A stretch of DNA of 31,747 nt from a virus. Below the pieces are notes generated by a model. That model made no database searches. It was not told the origin of the DNA and worked only from the letters and a program-made list of their open reading frames with translations. Both the position numbers and the translations under genes were made by a program. This document shows, piece after piece, positions 7,796 through 14,350 of the stretch. Location of the stretch: IMG/VR virus record IMGVR_UViG_3300033977_000072, positions 1 to 31,747 of that record, one strand, 5' to 3'. Each line of letters begins with the position of its first letter. The stretch's first letter is position 1.

Positions 7796-8365
7796 TTACG
7801 CCCGTTGGATAGTGCCCGGAATCTTAACTTTTTGCCCATTCTCAAACAATTCAAAAATGATTGGAATAGGACCTTTCAAACCCTTACGAGGTTTCTTTGC
7901 AATTTCAACAAATTCCTCTGGGCTATGTTCATAACTAACGGTGCGATTGCAACGAATGCAGCGATATACCTTACGACCCAAACTATCAGTCTCTTCTTGA
8001 TAAGTGCTTTGAACACCATCACCAAGGAAAAGTCCATCTAGGCCCTCACCACCTTGGGAGTGGTTACAAATTGCCTGTTCGCGTGCTTCTTTTGCAAGCC
8101 TAGCTTTTTCAGCAACAACTGCGTTCTTAAGCTTTTGCTGAATAGCTTTGCGTCGTTGAGCAAGATCAAAGGCTTGCATCTTAAGAGCTTCCAATTGCTC
8201 TCTTTTCAATTCTAGCTCTTGCTCTTTAATCTGCGCATCGAGTTCGGCAGACTTAGCTTCAGCTTCTTTACGCCGTAATTCAGCTTCAGCAGCTTTAAGA
8301 GCAGCCTGATCGATCTGTTCTTGTACATCTTTTGAGACTTTCACCTTATCTGTATTTTCAGACAT
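7796..8365 (-). CDS. Coiled-coil protein with C-terminal zinc-binding-like motif
   Basis: 189 residues; AGGAAGGA precedes the ATG by ~7 bases. Residues ~10-98 are almost uninterrupted Glu/Lys/Ala/Gln heptads, a long coiled coil. The C-terminal ~90 residues contain AICNH (Cys and His) and YRCIRCNRTVSYEH (C-x2-C), which could hold one zinc ion. There is no signal peptide or membrane segment. It lies between the decoration-like gene and the adaptor-like gene, so a virion or assembly role is plausible but not shown. Confidence 0.6.
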   Translation of the reverse strand: MSENTDKVKVSKDVQEQIDQAALKAAEAELRRKEAEAKSAELDAQIKEQELELKREQLEALKMQAFDLAQRRKAIQQKLKNAVVAEKARLAKEAREQAICNHSQGGEGLDGLFLGDGVQSTYQEETDSLGRKVYRCIRCNRTVSYEHSPEEFVEIAKKPRKGLKGPIPIIFELFENGQKVKIPGTIQRA

Positions 8366-8447
8366 TGGTATTCCTTCCTTTGAGGATATTTACCTCGTGT
8401 GAATTAGTCCATGATAGGTTCAAGGACAAACCTTATTTGAATGCAAA

Positions 8448-8465
8448 GGGGAGCTTAAGCCCCCC
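8448..8465 (-). terminator. Probable intrinsic terminator
   Basis: GGGG-A-GC-TTAA-GC-CCCC hairpin; on the minus strand it is followed by a short TTT run. It lies 30 bases after the decoration-like gene, in a 129-base intergenic region, and would end that unit. The U-tract is short. Confidence 0.45.
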
Positions 8466-8494
8466 AAGCCGTCGAATAGTTTTCTTACTAAGTC

Positions 8495-8854
8495 TTACGC
8501 ACCTTGCTGCGCCGCAATTACATAGCCGTTTACTGTGCCAGTAGCAGATACATCGAGTTGTAATGCATTATTCATTGTTAAAGCCTTGCCGCCCATAATG
8601 TCCGGGAATACAAGTTTATCTACAAATGGTGTTCCTGCTAGTAAAGCCGGGGTACGTAAAACTTCATTAGTGCCGTCTTTAAAAATGATTTCTCCAGCTA
8701 CGCTTAAACTTAAAGCGTAAGCAAGAACAATAATTCTAACGCCAGATGATCCTGCTAGAATCGACACAGGAGTTCCAGCAGTGATAGATTGCGCTGGAAT
8801 ATTGATATAGACTAATGGAAGCTTTCCAATAAGGTTAATTACGTTGCCAGTCAT
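8495..8854 (-). CDS. Small beta-rich virion protein, possibly capsid decoration
   Basis: 119 residues, nearly all predicted beta strand, rich in Val, Ile, Ala, Gly and Thr. There is no charge cluster, membrane segment or signal peptide. Landmarks are VAGEIIFKDGTNEVL, TPFVDKLVFPDIMGG and a closing ALQLDVSATGTVNGYVIAAQ. This strand-turn pattern is common in small phage capsid-associated or fibre-base proteins. It lies just past the capsid gene cluster, directly behind palindrome copy 3 and followed by a terminator hairpin. It may thus be a single-gene unit made in large amounts. The decoration role is inferred. Confidence 0.55.
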   Translation of the reverse strand: MTGNVINLIGKLPLVYINIPAQSITAGTPVSILAGSSGVRIIVLAYALSLSVAGEIIFKDGTNEVLRTPALLAGTPFVDKLVFPDIMGGKALTMNNALQLDVSATGTVNGYVIAAQQGA

Positions 8855-8864
8855 ATATTATCCC

Positions 8865-8881
8865 ATTGCACAGTGTGCAAT
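8865..8881. promoter_or_regulatory. Intergenic palindrome, copy 3 (17 bp perfect)
   Basis: ATTGCACAGTGTGCAAT, the longest perfect copy. It abuts the stop of the small basic gene (8882) and lies 10 bases before the decoration-like ATG. On the minus strand the right arm runs into TGGGATAAT, resembling an extended -10 box. Confidence 0.7.
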
Positions 8882-9079
8882 TTATTTCGAATGCTTCATG
8901 AATGTGAGTGCGAGCCGCGCCCTGCGACCACGAATTCCACCTTCATGCTTGTGGGCTTGCGCATAAGCCCGAGTAGACATGCCCGCCCGTTTTGCAGCCT
9001 TAGAAAACACGCCTTCGGTGCCCCGGCGCTTGATGCCCTTTGCGATCTTGGTTAGGGGTTTCTTAACTTTCTTTGCCAT
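8882..9079 (-). CDS. Small basic protein
   Basis: 65 residues, very rich in Lys, Arg and Ala; GGAG lies 6 bases before the ATG. The core reads AGMSTRAYAQAHKHEGG followed by RGRRARLALTFMK, a pattern I have seen in small phage proteins of unknown role. It likely binds nucleic acid because of its charge. It is adjacent to another basic mini-protein at 9093-9251, and both lie between the capsid and decoration-like genes. A packaged, DNA-associated or assembly role is possible. Confidence 0.6.
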   Translation of the reverse strand: MAKKVKKPLTKIAKGIKRRGTEGVFSKAAKRAGMSTRAYAQAHKHEGGIRGRRARLALTFMKHSK

Positions 9080-9092
9080 GATGTTCTCCGTA

Positions 9093-9251
9093 TTATTTTA
9101 TTTTCCGGCGAGGAGCGTGCTTAATCGCCTTGGCGCCCTTTTTAAGGCCTTTCCCAGCCTTGAGAGGGAATTGTCTTTTTGCCATGATTTGTCTCCAGAA
9201 TGAATTTGGATTTCGAACAAAGTCCTCAAGTTTATAACTAATAATATTCAT
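9093..9251 (-). CDS. Basic mini-protein with two possible starts
   Basis: 52 residues if started at the ATG at 9251 (GGAG 8 bases upstream), or 30 if started at the in-frame ATG at 9185 (GGAG 7 bases upstream). Both starts have good ribosome binding sites. The shared C-terminal part starts MAKRQFPLKAGKGLKKGAK and is strongly basic, like the neighbour at 8882-9079, which also begins MAK. The short form may be the real one, with the long form fortuitous, or both may be made. Function unknown; nucleic acid binding is likely from charge. Confidence 0.5.
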   Translation of the reverse strand: MNIISYKLEDFVRNPNSFWRQIMAKRQFPLKAGKGLKKGAKAIKHAPRRKIK

Positions 9252-9267
9252 GGTATTTCTCCATGAA

Positions 9268-9753
9268 CTAAATTTGCGCCCCAGATATACTAAGAACGCC
9301 CTGGTTGCCCAGGCCTAAATAGTGGACAGCTATACGTTGTAACCATGCCTTAAATTCTACTTCTGTATAGGAATTCTTGGCTTCATTACACATTTGACAA
9401 CACGTTCTTATGTTGCCAATAATATAGCCCTTAGAATTATCAATCCTGTCCAGACCACTACCACGTTTTGGCAATGGACTTCCACAGTAATAACATTGAT
9501 TTGTCGAAATAAGTTTTGTGTATTGTTGTAAGGTTATTCCAACTTCAAAATTTCGTACTTTAGCAGACCGCAAAAGAATAGAAAATCTTCCATTTACAGT
9601 TGCATCATAAATATGTTTTTTGTCAAGAAGAATTTGTCTATTTTCAACATATCGTTGGCGTCTTCTTGCAAGATAATTTTCTCTATGTTCTTCTTGCCAA
9701 TGTTTAGTATTTAAATTACTTCGTTTGCGTTGTTCTTCAGTATGTTTATACAT
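9268..9753 (-). CDS. HNH endonuclease (phage type)
   Basis: 161 residues from the ATG at 9753, with GAGGAG 6 bases upstream. The basic, Arg/Gln-rich N-terminal part is followed by CYYCGSPL, GLDRIDNSKGY, GNIRTCCQMCNEAKNSY and EF..WL. This is the classic phage HNH domain with two Cys pairs holding zinc and a DR.D catalytic region. It belongs to a different HNH subfamily from the two at 6181 and 16459. It lies directly after the major capsid gene, a common site for homing endonucleases. Confidence 0.85.
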   Translation of the reverse strand: MYKHTEEQRKRSNLNTKHWQEEHRENYLARRRQRYVENRQILLDKKHIYDATVNGRFSILLRSAKVRNFEVGITLQQYTKLISTNQCYYCGSPLPKRGSGLDRIDNSKGYIIGNIRTCCQMCNEAKNSYTEVEFKAWLQRIAVHYLGLGNQGVLSISGAQI

Positions 9754-9780
9754 AGTATTCTCCTCGATAAAATACTGGAA

Positions 9781-9801
9781 GGGGGCAATCGAGGTGCCCC
9801 C
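9781..9801 (-). terminator. Probable terminator after the major capsid gene
   Basis: GGGGGCA / TGCCCCC, a perfect 7-bp stem with a 7-base loop; on the minus strand AGTATTTTAT follows. It lies in the 268-base region between the capsid stop (10022) and the HNH start (9753). The rest of that region holds only a 27-codon frame (9830-9913) behind AAGG, too short to call. Confidence 0.5.
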
Positions 9802-10021
9802 CTCACAGATGACAGAGACCAAATTGCTCTTACCAGCATTTGATACTCTGGGCACCACCTGGGGGTAAGCGCGGGTATGCCAGAAAATTACGAAGTCCAG
9901 TTAGTACTGCCATACTAACCTTTCTTCGGGAACTCGTGACTGGCAGGCCACTTATTCCAAAAATGGTATTCTATGAAAAATTGGATTGCGGTAAAATCTC
10001 CACACTCCCACTTTATGAGTT

Positions 10022-11050
10022 TTAGCTCAAATTGGAAGTTGCGTCGATAAACCTAAGCCTACCAGTAGTATCGGGCGGAAGGGTAGCAACGAACTTCACG
10101 TTATATGAGGTCCATCCACCAATTACACGGGTTGGATCGCCTACTGTTGGCTCAGTAGGTTTCATAATCCATATTTTCATATTACTCCAATCGCCTTCAC
10201 CAATCTGAGCATTCTCTTTCACGCCCAGGCTGATGCCTACGACTGCCTGATGTCCATACAGGTACGTCCGGTAAGCAGTTGCGGCTGCGGACGCATAGTT
10301 AGATGTGGTTGTGACGAGCGGCGATTCATAGAACCGCATCCCGCCGAATTCCAGAACCGGAACCACATGGTCTTTACCATCCCCACCGGGCATATCCAGT
10401 AGGCGGTCCAAACCTTCGATTGTATGTTTATAAACATCGACCAGACTGTTATTAGTCGAGTCGTTGATTACATCACCAATCGATAGGGGCGAAATTACGC
10501 CGATCATACGATTTGCGGCCTGGTCAAATGGGAGAACCGACCGTTGACGGAGTTCCTGAGTAGCAGCAGTGAGATCAGGGCGGGTCAAGGGCGATCCAGA
10601 TGCCTTGGGTGTATATACGGAAGTATCAATGGCGTTGGCACCATCAGATTGATTCCGAATCAACAGAGAGATTGTCCCAGCGAGCCGGTAGCACATCTCT
10701 TTCTCAAGGTTTTCCACACAGGGGTCAATTGCGGTTTCCAGAGCGTAATCGGAAACGTTAACATAGTCAGCGTACTGACCAATGACTGCCGAATCCGTAG
10801 ACACTGCCGGGGCCTTACCAGCCACAACTGTACCTTCAGAAGCCTGAGCAGTTGAAAAAGCGATGCCCAAACCCGCTTGGTACATATACAGCCGGTGGTT
10901 CTGACCTGACTGTGGGGGCAACTCACGCCGCTCAATGCAACGATAGTAAGGCGTAAGCTGTTTCAGGTTTTGGATGAAGTCACGGTCAAAATAGGTAGCC
11001 TGTGATTGAGGCAGATTTGACACGAGACCCGAAGTCGGAGAATAAGACAT
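10022..11050 (-). CDS. Major capsid protein, N4-gp56 family
   Basis: 342 residues; AGGA lies 8 bases before the ATG. The N-terminus has YFDRDFIQNLKQLTPYYRCI, and LPPQSGQ then follows. SEGTVVAGKAPAVSTDS leads into VIGQYADYVNVSDY. Together these form the usual opening of N4-gp56-family capsid proteins, which have the HK97 fold. Later YLYGHQAVVGISL, a KIWIMKP strand and a GWTSYNVKFVATLPP strand fit the C-terminal domain. The length is near the family norm. It directly follows the scaffold gene and is closed by a strong hairpin at 9781-9801. Confidence 0.85.
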   Translation of the reverse strand: MSYSPTSGLVSNLPQSQATYFDRDFIQNLKQLTPYYRCIERRELPPQSGQNHRLYMYQAGLGIAFSTAQASEGTVVAGKAPAVSTDSAVIGQYADYVNVSDYALETAIDPCVENLEKEMCYRLAGTISLLIRNQSDGANAIDTSVYTPKASGSPLTRPDLTAATQELRQRSVLPFDQAANRMIGVISPLSIGDVINDSTNNSLVDVYKHTIEGLDRLLDMPGGDGKDHVVPVLEFGGMRFYESPLVTTTSNYASAAATAYRTYLYGHQAVVGISLGVKENAQIGEGDWSNMKIWIMKPTEPTVGDPTRVIGGWTSYNVKFVATLPPDTTGRLRFIDATSNLS

Positions 11051-11067
11051 AAAATTGTCCTAGAGGA

Positions 11068-12351
11068 CTAAACTTTAGTCCTGAACCGCTTAATTCTGTC
11101 AAGTTTAGCCCGAAATTCTGGGTCAGACTTGATTTTGGTTTTCAGAACTGAAAGCGGCATTGCATCAACTTCCTTAAGGAACGCAATGTCCTCTGCCTGA
11201 CGAGTTACGGGAGGTTCACTCTGACCGTGCTCGGTAGACATTGTGGAAAAGCGTGTCCCCCTCAGCCTTGGCTTAGGCGTAACGGGTTCTGTATTTGCAG
11301 TCTCCGTAACGGTGGGTGCAGGAGTGGCTGTAGCTGGTGTCTCCTGGGAAGTCCGCTCAGCGCTATTTGGCGCAGGAGTCGGTTCCAAAACTGGTGCTGA
11401 TGCTGTTTTTACTTCCACAACCGTAGGTGCATTCTCACTTACCGGTTGTGCTGGAGTAGCTTCGGCGTTTAGTTGAACTGGAACGAGTGTACCATTATCG
11501 ACTAAATCGTCATAGACGATCTCCAAATTATGAGCCGTCCAACCGAATGTCTTGCCTTCGGTTGCGGCAGCGTCCTTACGTCGAGTCATCTCTTCTATCA
11601 TGGCTTGCTTTGAAGCAACGCCTTTAGGAAAATCGGGATGCTCGGCCAGAAATCTATTGGTTTCGGCTGTGCTTCGTGAAAGTCCAAGTTGTTCTGCTTC
11701 CTTAGCACGTCGTTCACGAACTTGTTCAGGGGTTTCACCAAATTGTGCTTTGTATAATTCGGCATAACCCTGTTCCATTGTTTCCGGGTCTGCAAGTAAG
11801 CGCGCAACCCTGATTTTGTCATCTGTGCTCAGGGGCGACGGTTCAAACATTAAAACATTGATTTCCTCATCATAGACTCGGTTCTTAAGCCGTTCTTTCT
11901 TGATTTTGATGGCAGCTTTCTTGTTAGCTTCAACCAACTGGTCAGCTAAATTTTCATAGGCCTCAGATAATGTTTTACCCTTGCCTACAAATCGACTTGG
12001 AGGACCAACTGGTTTACCGTCTTCATCCTTGGCTTGCCAGTCTCGGGTAACTGAATACTCCTGGGGGACTGGAGGTGTAGGGGGTACTGGCGGTGTCGGA
12101 AGCGCTTCTGGCGTGGGCTGTGGTACAGGCTCAGCAGTCGGGGCCGTTTCAGTTGACTCTGTTGTCGGTGCCGGGGTCTCCGGTGCTGTTTCTGTTGGCG
12201 ACTCAACAGGTTTTCCTTGGAACTGCCCTTCGTAATCGAATACATTGCGGGCTGTTTGTCGGGATTTAACTGGTTGTTCACCTGGAACAACGGGCGCTGG
12301 TTCTGGCGCTTCTTGTCCCGTTAATATCATTACATCCATTGGGTCTGGCAT
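11068..12351 (-). CDS. Putative scaffolding/capsid assembly protein
   Basis: 427 residues from the ATG at 12351, with GGAG 6 bases upstream. Residues ~15-100 and ~280-350 are low-complexity Pro/Thr/Glu/Ala-rich linkers. Between them (~105-270) lies a charged helical region containing AYENLADQLVEANKKAA and many Glu/Lys pairs. The C-terminus is basic and helical (LDRIKRFRTKV), as in scaffold proteins that dock on capsid subunits. Acidic, extended, helical proteins directly upstream of capsid genes are typically scaffolds. No sequence motif proves it. It follows palindrome copy 4. Confidence 0.65.
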   Translation of the reverse strand: MPDPMDVMILTGQEAPEPAPVVPGEQPVKSRQTARNVFDYEGQFQGKPVESPTETAPETPAPTTESTETAPTAEPVPQPTPEALPTPPVPPTPPVPQEYSVTRDWQAKDEDGKPVGPPSRFVGKGKTLSEAYENLADQLVEANKKAAIKIKKERLKNRVYDEEINVLMFEPSPLSTDDKIRVARLLADPETMEQGYAELYKAQFGETPEQVRERRAKEAEQLGLSRSTAETNRFLAEHPDFPKGVASKQAMIEEMTRRKDAAATEGKTFGWTAHNLEIVYDDLVDNGTLVPVQLNAEATPAQPVSENAPTVVEVKTASAPVLEPTPAPNSAERTSQETPATATPAPTVTETANTEPVTPKPRLRGTRFSTMSTEHGQSEPPVTRQAEDIAFLKEVDAMPLSVLKTKIKSDPEFRAKLDRIKRFRTKV

Positions 12352-12420
12352 AGTTATCTCCATCGGGCCATTCTGCCCTATTGAAATCGGTGATATTGGT
12401 CACCGTCTTGCATAGACCGT

Positions 12421-12435
12421 CTGCACAGTATGCAG
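12421..12435. promoter_or_regulatory. Intergenic palindrome, copy 4 (one mismatch)
   Basis: CTGCACAGTATGCAG; one base breaks the symmetry of the TGCACA/TGTGCA core. It is 10 bases after the stop of the 184-residue gene (12446) and 69 bases before the scaffold start, the farthest of the intergenic copies. The scaffold/capsid pair lies behind it. Confidence 0.6.
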
Positions 12436-12445
12436 TTGTCTAAAC

Positions 12446-13000
12446 TTATTCGGCTTGCTTTAACATTTCATCCATCGGCGTGGTCTTTACATCTGGCAAA
12501 ATCACCGTGGGTTTTTCTTCGCTTGGCGGTTGTTTCGCGTAAAGCGGATCACGCAATCTATTAAGGGCCTCGATATTTTCAATCGGGTCCTCTGTTGGTG
12601 AATTGATTGCTCTTAATTGCTCCTTGATTTCCAGAGCCTCGGCCTGATCCGCAGCATCAAGTTGTTCATAAACAGCAATCTGGGCTTCTAAGCTCTTACG
12701 GAAAAGATAGGCTGAATGAACAAGACTATGATATTTCAAAACCTTTTTCTCTTCCTCGGGCGGAAGTTCTACAAGGTGTGTAATAAAGCCCTCCATCGTA
12801 GATTCCATCAAGTCTTCTACAACATTCCAACCAGGAGAATTTACAGTTGCTATTAAATCATAACGTTGATGATCTGACAGCATTTCATTTCGCCATGTCC
12901 GCATTTTCAATTCTGGAACAGGTGATTTATCCATAGTCATGGGCGGTACATCAATAAGTGATTTTGCCCAGTCATGAAAACGATCCCACAACTTTCCCAT
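12446..13000 (-). CDS. Helical protein of the head gene cluster, unknown
   Basis: 184 residues; AGAGGT lies 5 bases before the ATG and immediately follows the CCA end of the tRNA. It is acidic and mainly helical, with Trp-rich start MGKLWDRFHDWAKSL, a middle rich in Glu/Leu (LVELPPEEEKKVLKYHSLV) and a Pro-rich tail. There is no membrane segment. It sits between portal-side genes and the scaffold, where head completion or assembly proteins are expected, but I recognise no family. Confidence 0.55.
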   Translation of the reverse strand: MGKLWDRFHDWAKSLIDVPPMTMDKSPVPELKMRTWRNEMLSDHQRYDLIATVNSPGWNVVEDLMESTMEGFITHLVELPPEEEKKVLKYHSLVHSAYLFRKSLEAQIAVYEQLDAADQAEALEIKEQLRAINSPTEDPIENIEALNRLRDPLYAKQPPSEEKPTVILPDVKTTPMDEMLKQAE

Positions 13001-13009
13001 ATTACCTCT

Positions 13010-13085
13010 TGGCTCTGAAGCTAGGAATCGAACCTAGATAACTCGCATTAACAGTGCGATGCCTTACCAATTAGGCTACCTCAGA
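13010..13085 (-). tRNA. tRNA-Asn (anticodon GTT), CCA encoded
   Basis: All four arms fold. The acceptor is TCTGAGG with CTTCAGA (one G-T pair), the D stem is GCCT/AGGC, the anticodon stem is TCGCA/TGCGA with loop CTGTTAA, and the T stem is CTAGG/CCTAG around TTCGATT. Discriminator G and a genomically encoded CCA follow. It fills the space between the stop of the basic gene at 13087 and the ribosome binding site of the gene at 13000, so it must be cut out of a polycistronic message. Confidence 0.93.
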
Positions 13086-13086
13086 A

Positions 13087-13284
13087 TTAGGATTTGACAC
13101 TGTGTTCCCAGGCATGGTACTTCGCCCTTACAGTGTCCCAGTATGCTCTACCAGCGACTTTCTTGGGATTTCGATATCCCGCAGCCGCAGCTTTACGCTG
13201 AATCTTTTTAAATGTCGAGGGCTTCATAATAGCCCCGCGTTTCTGCTTGCTTCTCCAAGTACGCTCGCCTTTCGTTGTTTTCAT
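13087..13284 (-). CDS. Small basic protein
   Basis: 65 residues, strongly basic (Lys/Arg about a third), starting MKTTKGERTWRSKQKRG. The second half reads GYRNPKKVAGRAYWDTVRAKY, a helical DNA-binding-like stretch. AGGTGG precedes the ATG, which overlaps the upstream stop as TAATG. The stop is one base from the 5' end of the tRNA. It resembles the other two basic mini-proteins near 9 kb in composition only. Role unknown; nucleic acid binding is likely from charge. Confidence 0.55.
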   Translation of the reverse strand: MKTTKGERTWRSKQKRGAIMKPSTFKKIQRKAAAAGYRNPKKVAGRAYWDTVRAKYHAWEHSVKS

Positions 13285-13403
13285 TATCCACCTGAAGTGC
13301 CCATACCAAGTTTTCCAAGGATAAGCATTAAAAGATAAAACAAGCCATAACCAACAACGATAAGTCCAAGCAGACTTAGCACAATAATACCAATTATTTT
13401 CAT
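13284..13403 (-). CDS. Very small membrane protein
   Basis: 39 residues starting MKIIGIIVLSLLGLIVVGY; nearly the whole chain is one or two hydrophobic segments ending GKLGMGTSGG. AGGTG lies 5 bases before the ATG, and the stop overlaps the next start as TAATG, supporting real translation. Similar tiny membrane proteins in phages act as lysis or exclusion accessories, but nothing here indicates which. Confidence 0.55.
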   Translation of the reverse strand: MKIIGIIVLSLLGLIVVGYGLFYLLMLILGKLGMGTSGG

Positions 13404-13410
13404 ATTACAC

Positions 13411-14079
13411 CTATGTAACAAGGTCTTGATGCGAATGCTTTCCCTGAGCCATTCTCTCATGGTCGGGCTTCAAAATAGGACGCGCCTCATACTTTCCATT
13501 TGAGATACTGACCTCTACAACACCGCCCGGCAATACAAGAGTTGTCGTATGGTCGCCTTGAAGCAGTTCTCCAACCTCGTGAACAATACTGGAATGTCCA
13601 CTAATTAAGGACGGCTTACCAGTTTCACGTCCCTTTTGGAAGGCAAACAACAGAATGGGCCGAACTCGTCTACGAAATTGATTGAGTGATTCTCCATTCT
13701 TTGTTGGATCATCATCAGGCCCAGGAGGAAATGGAACATCGGGATGTTCCTGGTAATATTCAATCATCTTGAAAGATTCTGGAGTACGCTTCTTTCCGCC
13801 AAGGGCACCTACATTTAGAGCTTCTAAATCAGCCATTAGTGTGATCGGGATATTTTTACCTCGAAGGACTATTCGAGTTGTTTCTACTGCACGATCTTTG
13901 TCAGACGAAAATACAGCGCCAATGACCTTATTTTTGAAGAAGTCATGTAGTTCCTCTGCTTGTTCTATACCATGTTCATTAAGCGGAGGATTCATGGGAC
14001 CACGAAAACAATTAGCTTCATTTAGCTCTGTGTCGCCATGTCGCACAATATATGCAACGATCATTTTGCTCTTAGCCAT
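13411..14079 (-). CDS. Histidine phosphatase superfamily (phosphoglycerate mutase-like)
   Basis: 222 residues. The branch signature VRHGDTELNE carries the phospho-accepting His14 with Arg13. FRGPMNPPLNEHG holds Arg26, SSDKDRAVET holds Arg63, and LISGHSSIVHEVG holds the second catalytic His162. All four core residues are thus present, so it should be an active phosphatase or mutase. The substrate cannot be read from the sequence. The first codons overlap the upstream zinc-protein gene by 8 bases. A phosphatase between portal and scaffold is unusual; it may act on nucleotides, sugars or phosphoproteins. Confidence 0.85.
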   Translation of the reverse strand: MAKSKMIVAYIVRHGDTELNEANCFRGPMNPPLNEHGIEQAEELHDFFKNKVIGAVFSSDKDRAVETTRIVLRGKNIPITLMADLEALNVGALGGKKRTPESFKMIEYYQEHPDVPFPPGPDDDPTKNGESLNQFRRRVRPILLFAFQKGRETGKPSLISGHSSIVHEVGELLQGDHTTTLVLPGGVVEVSISNGKYEARPILKPDHERMAQGKHSHQDLVT

Positions 14080-14350
14080 TGAATTTCTTCCAACGACCAG
14101 GGAAAAACTTACTTCTAGATGAAAGTTCTATATTTACTACAGTTGTTTCAAGTTTATGCCCATATTCTTCAGCTTTCATCTTGAGACAATCTGTGCAGAT
14201 TACAGCGCCGGTATCTACTACGTAAAATTCCTTAAATTTCTTTTTGCAGAAAAAGCATTCGCGGGGTTTACCATCACCGCCGAGACCATTGACATTTACA
14301 TAATCTACAGGAATATAGGGATCAGGCGATGTAAGAATCTTAACTTTCAT
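14072..14350 (-). CDS. Small zinc-ribbon protein
   Basis: 92 residues. A four-cysteine site is formed by CFFC (32, 35) and CTDC (52, 55), spaced like the zinc finger found at the N-terminus of ClpX. The N-terminal part is beta-rich and Gly-rich; the C-terminal part is basic. The start overlaps the portal stop (TAATG) and the end overlaps the phosphatase gene, so it is made with both. Partner unknown; nucleic acid or protein adaptor roles fit the fold. Confidence 0.65.
   Translation of the reverse strand: MKVKILTSPDPYIPVDYVNVNGLGGDGKPRECFFCKKKFKEFYVVDTGAVICTDCLKMKAEEYGHKLETTVVNIELSSRSKFFPGRWKKFNG

Noticed and set aside
8865-8881. Reading palindrome copy 3 as an ordinary -35 box of a sigma70 promoter
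   Set aside because: TTGCAC resembles TTGACA, but a -10-like box at 16-18 bases is not shared by the other copies, so a standard promoter cannot explain the set.
9830-9913. A 27-codon frame behind AAGG in the gap after the capsid gene
   Set aside because: Too short and featureless to call; the gap is better explained by the terminator hairpin.
11243-12235. Several plus-strand frames rich in Val/Gly/Ser opposite the scaffold gene
   Set aside because: They mirror the Pro/Thr/Ala-rich repeats of the scaffold on the other strand and have no ribosome binding sites.
14190-14199. TCTGTGCAGA, resembling half of the 15-bp palindrome
   Set aside because: Only one arm is present, and it lies in the coding region of the zinc protein; single arms like this also occur near 1651 and 28676 by chance.
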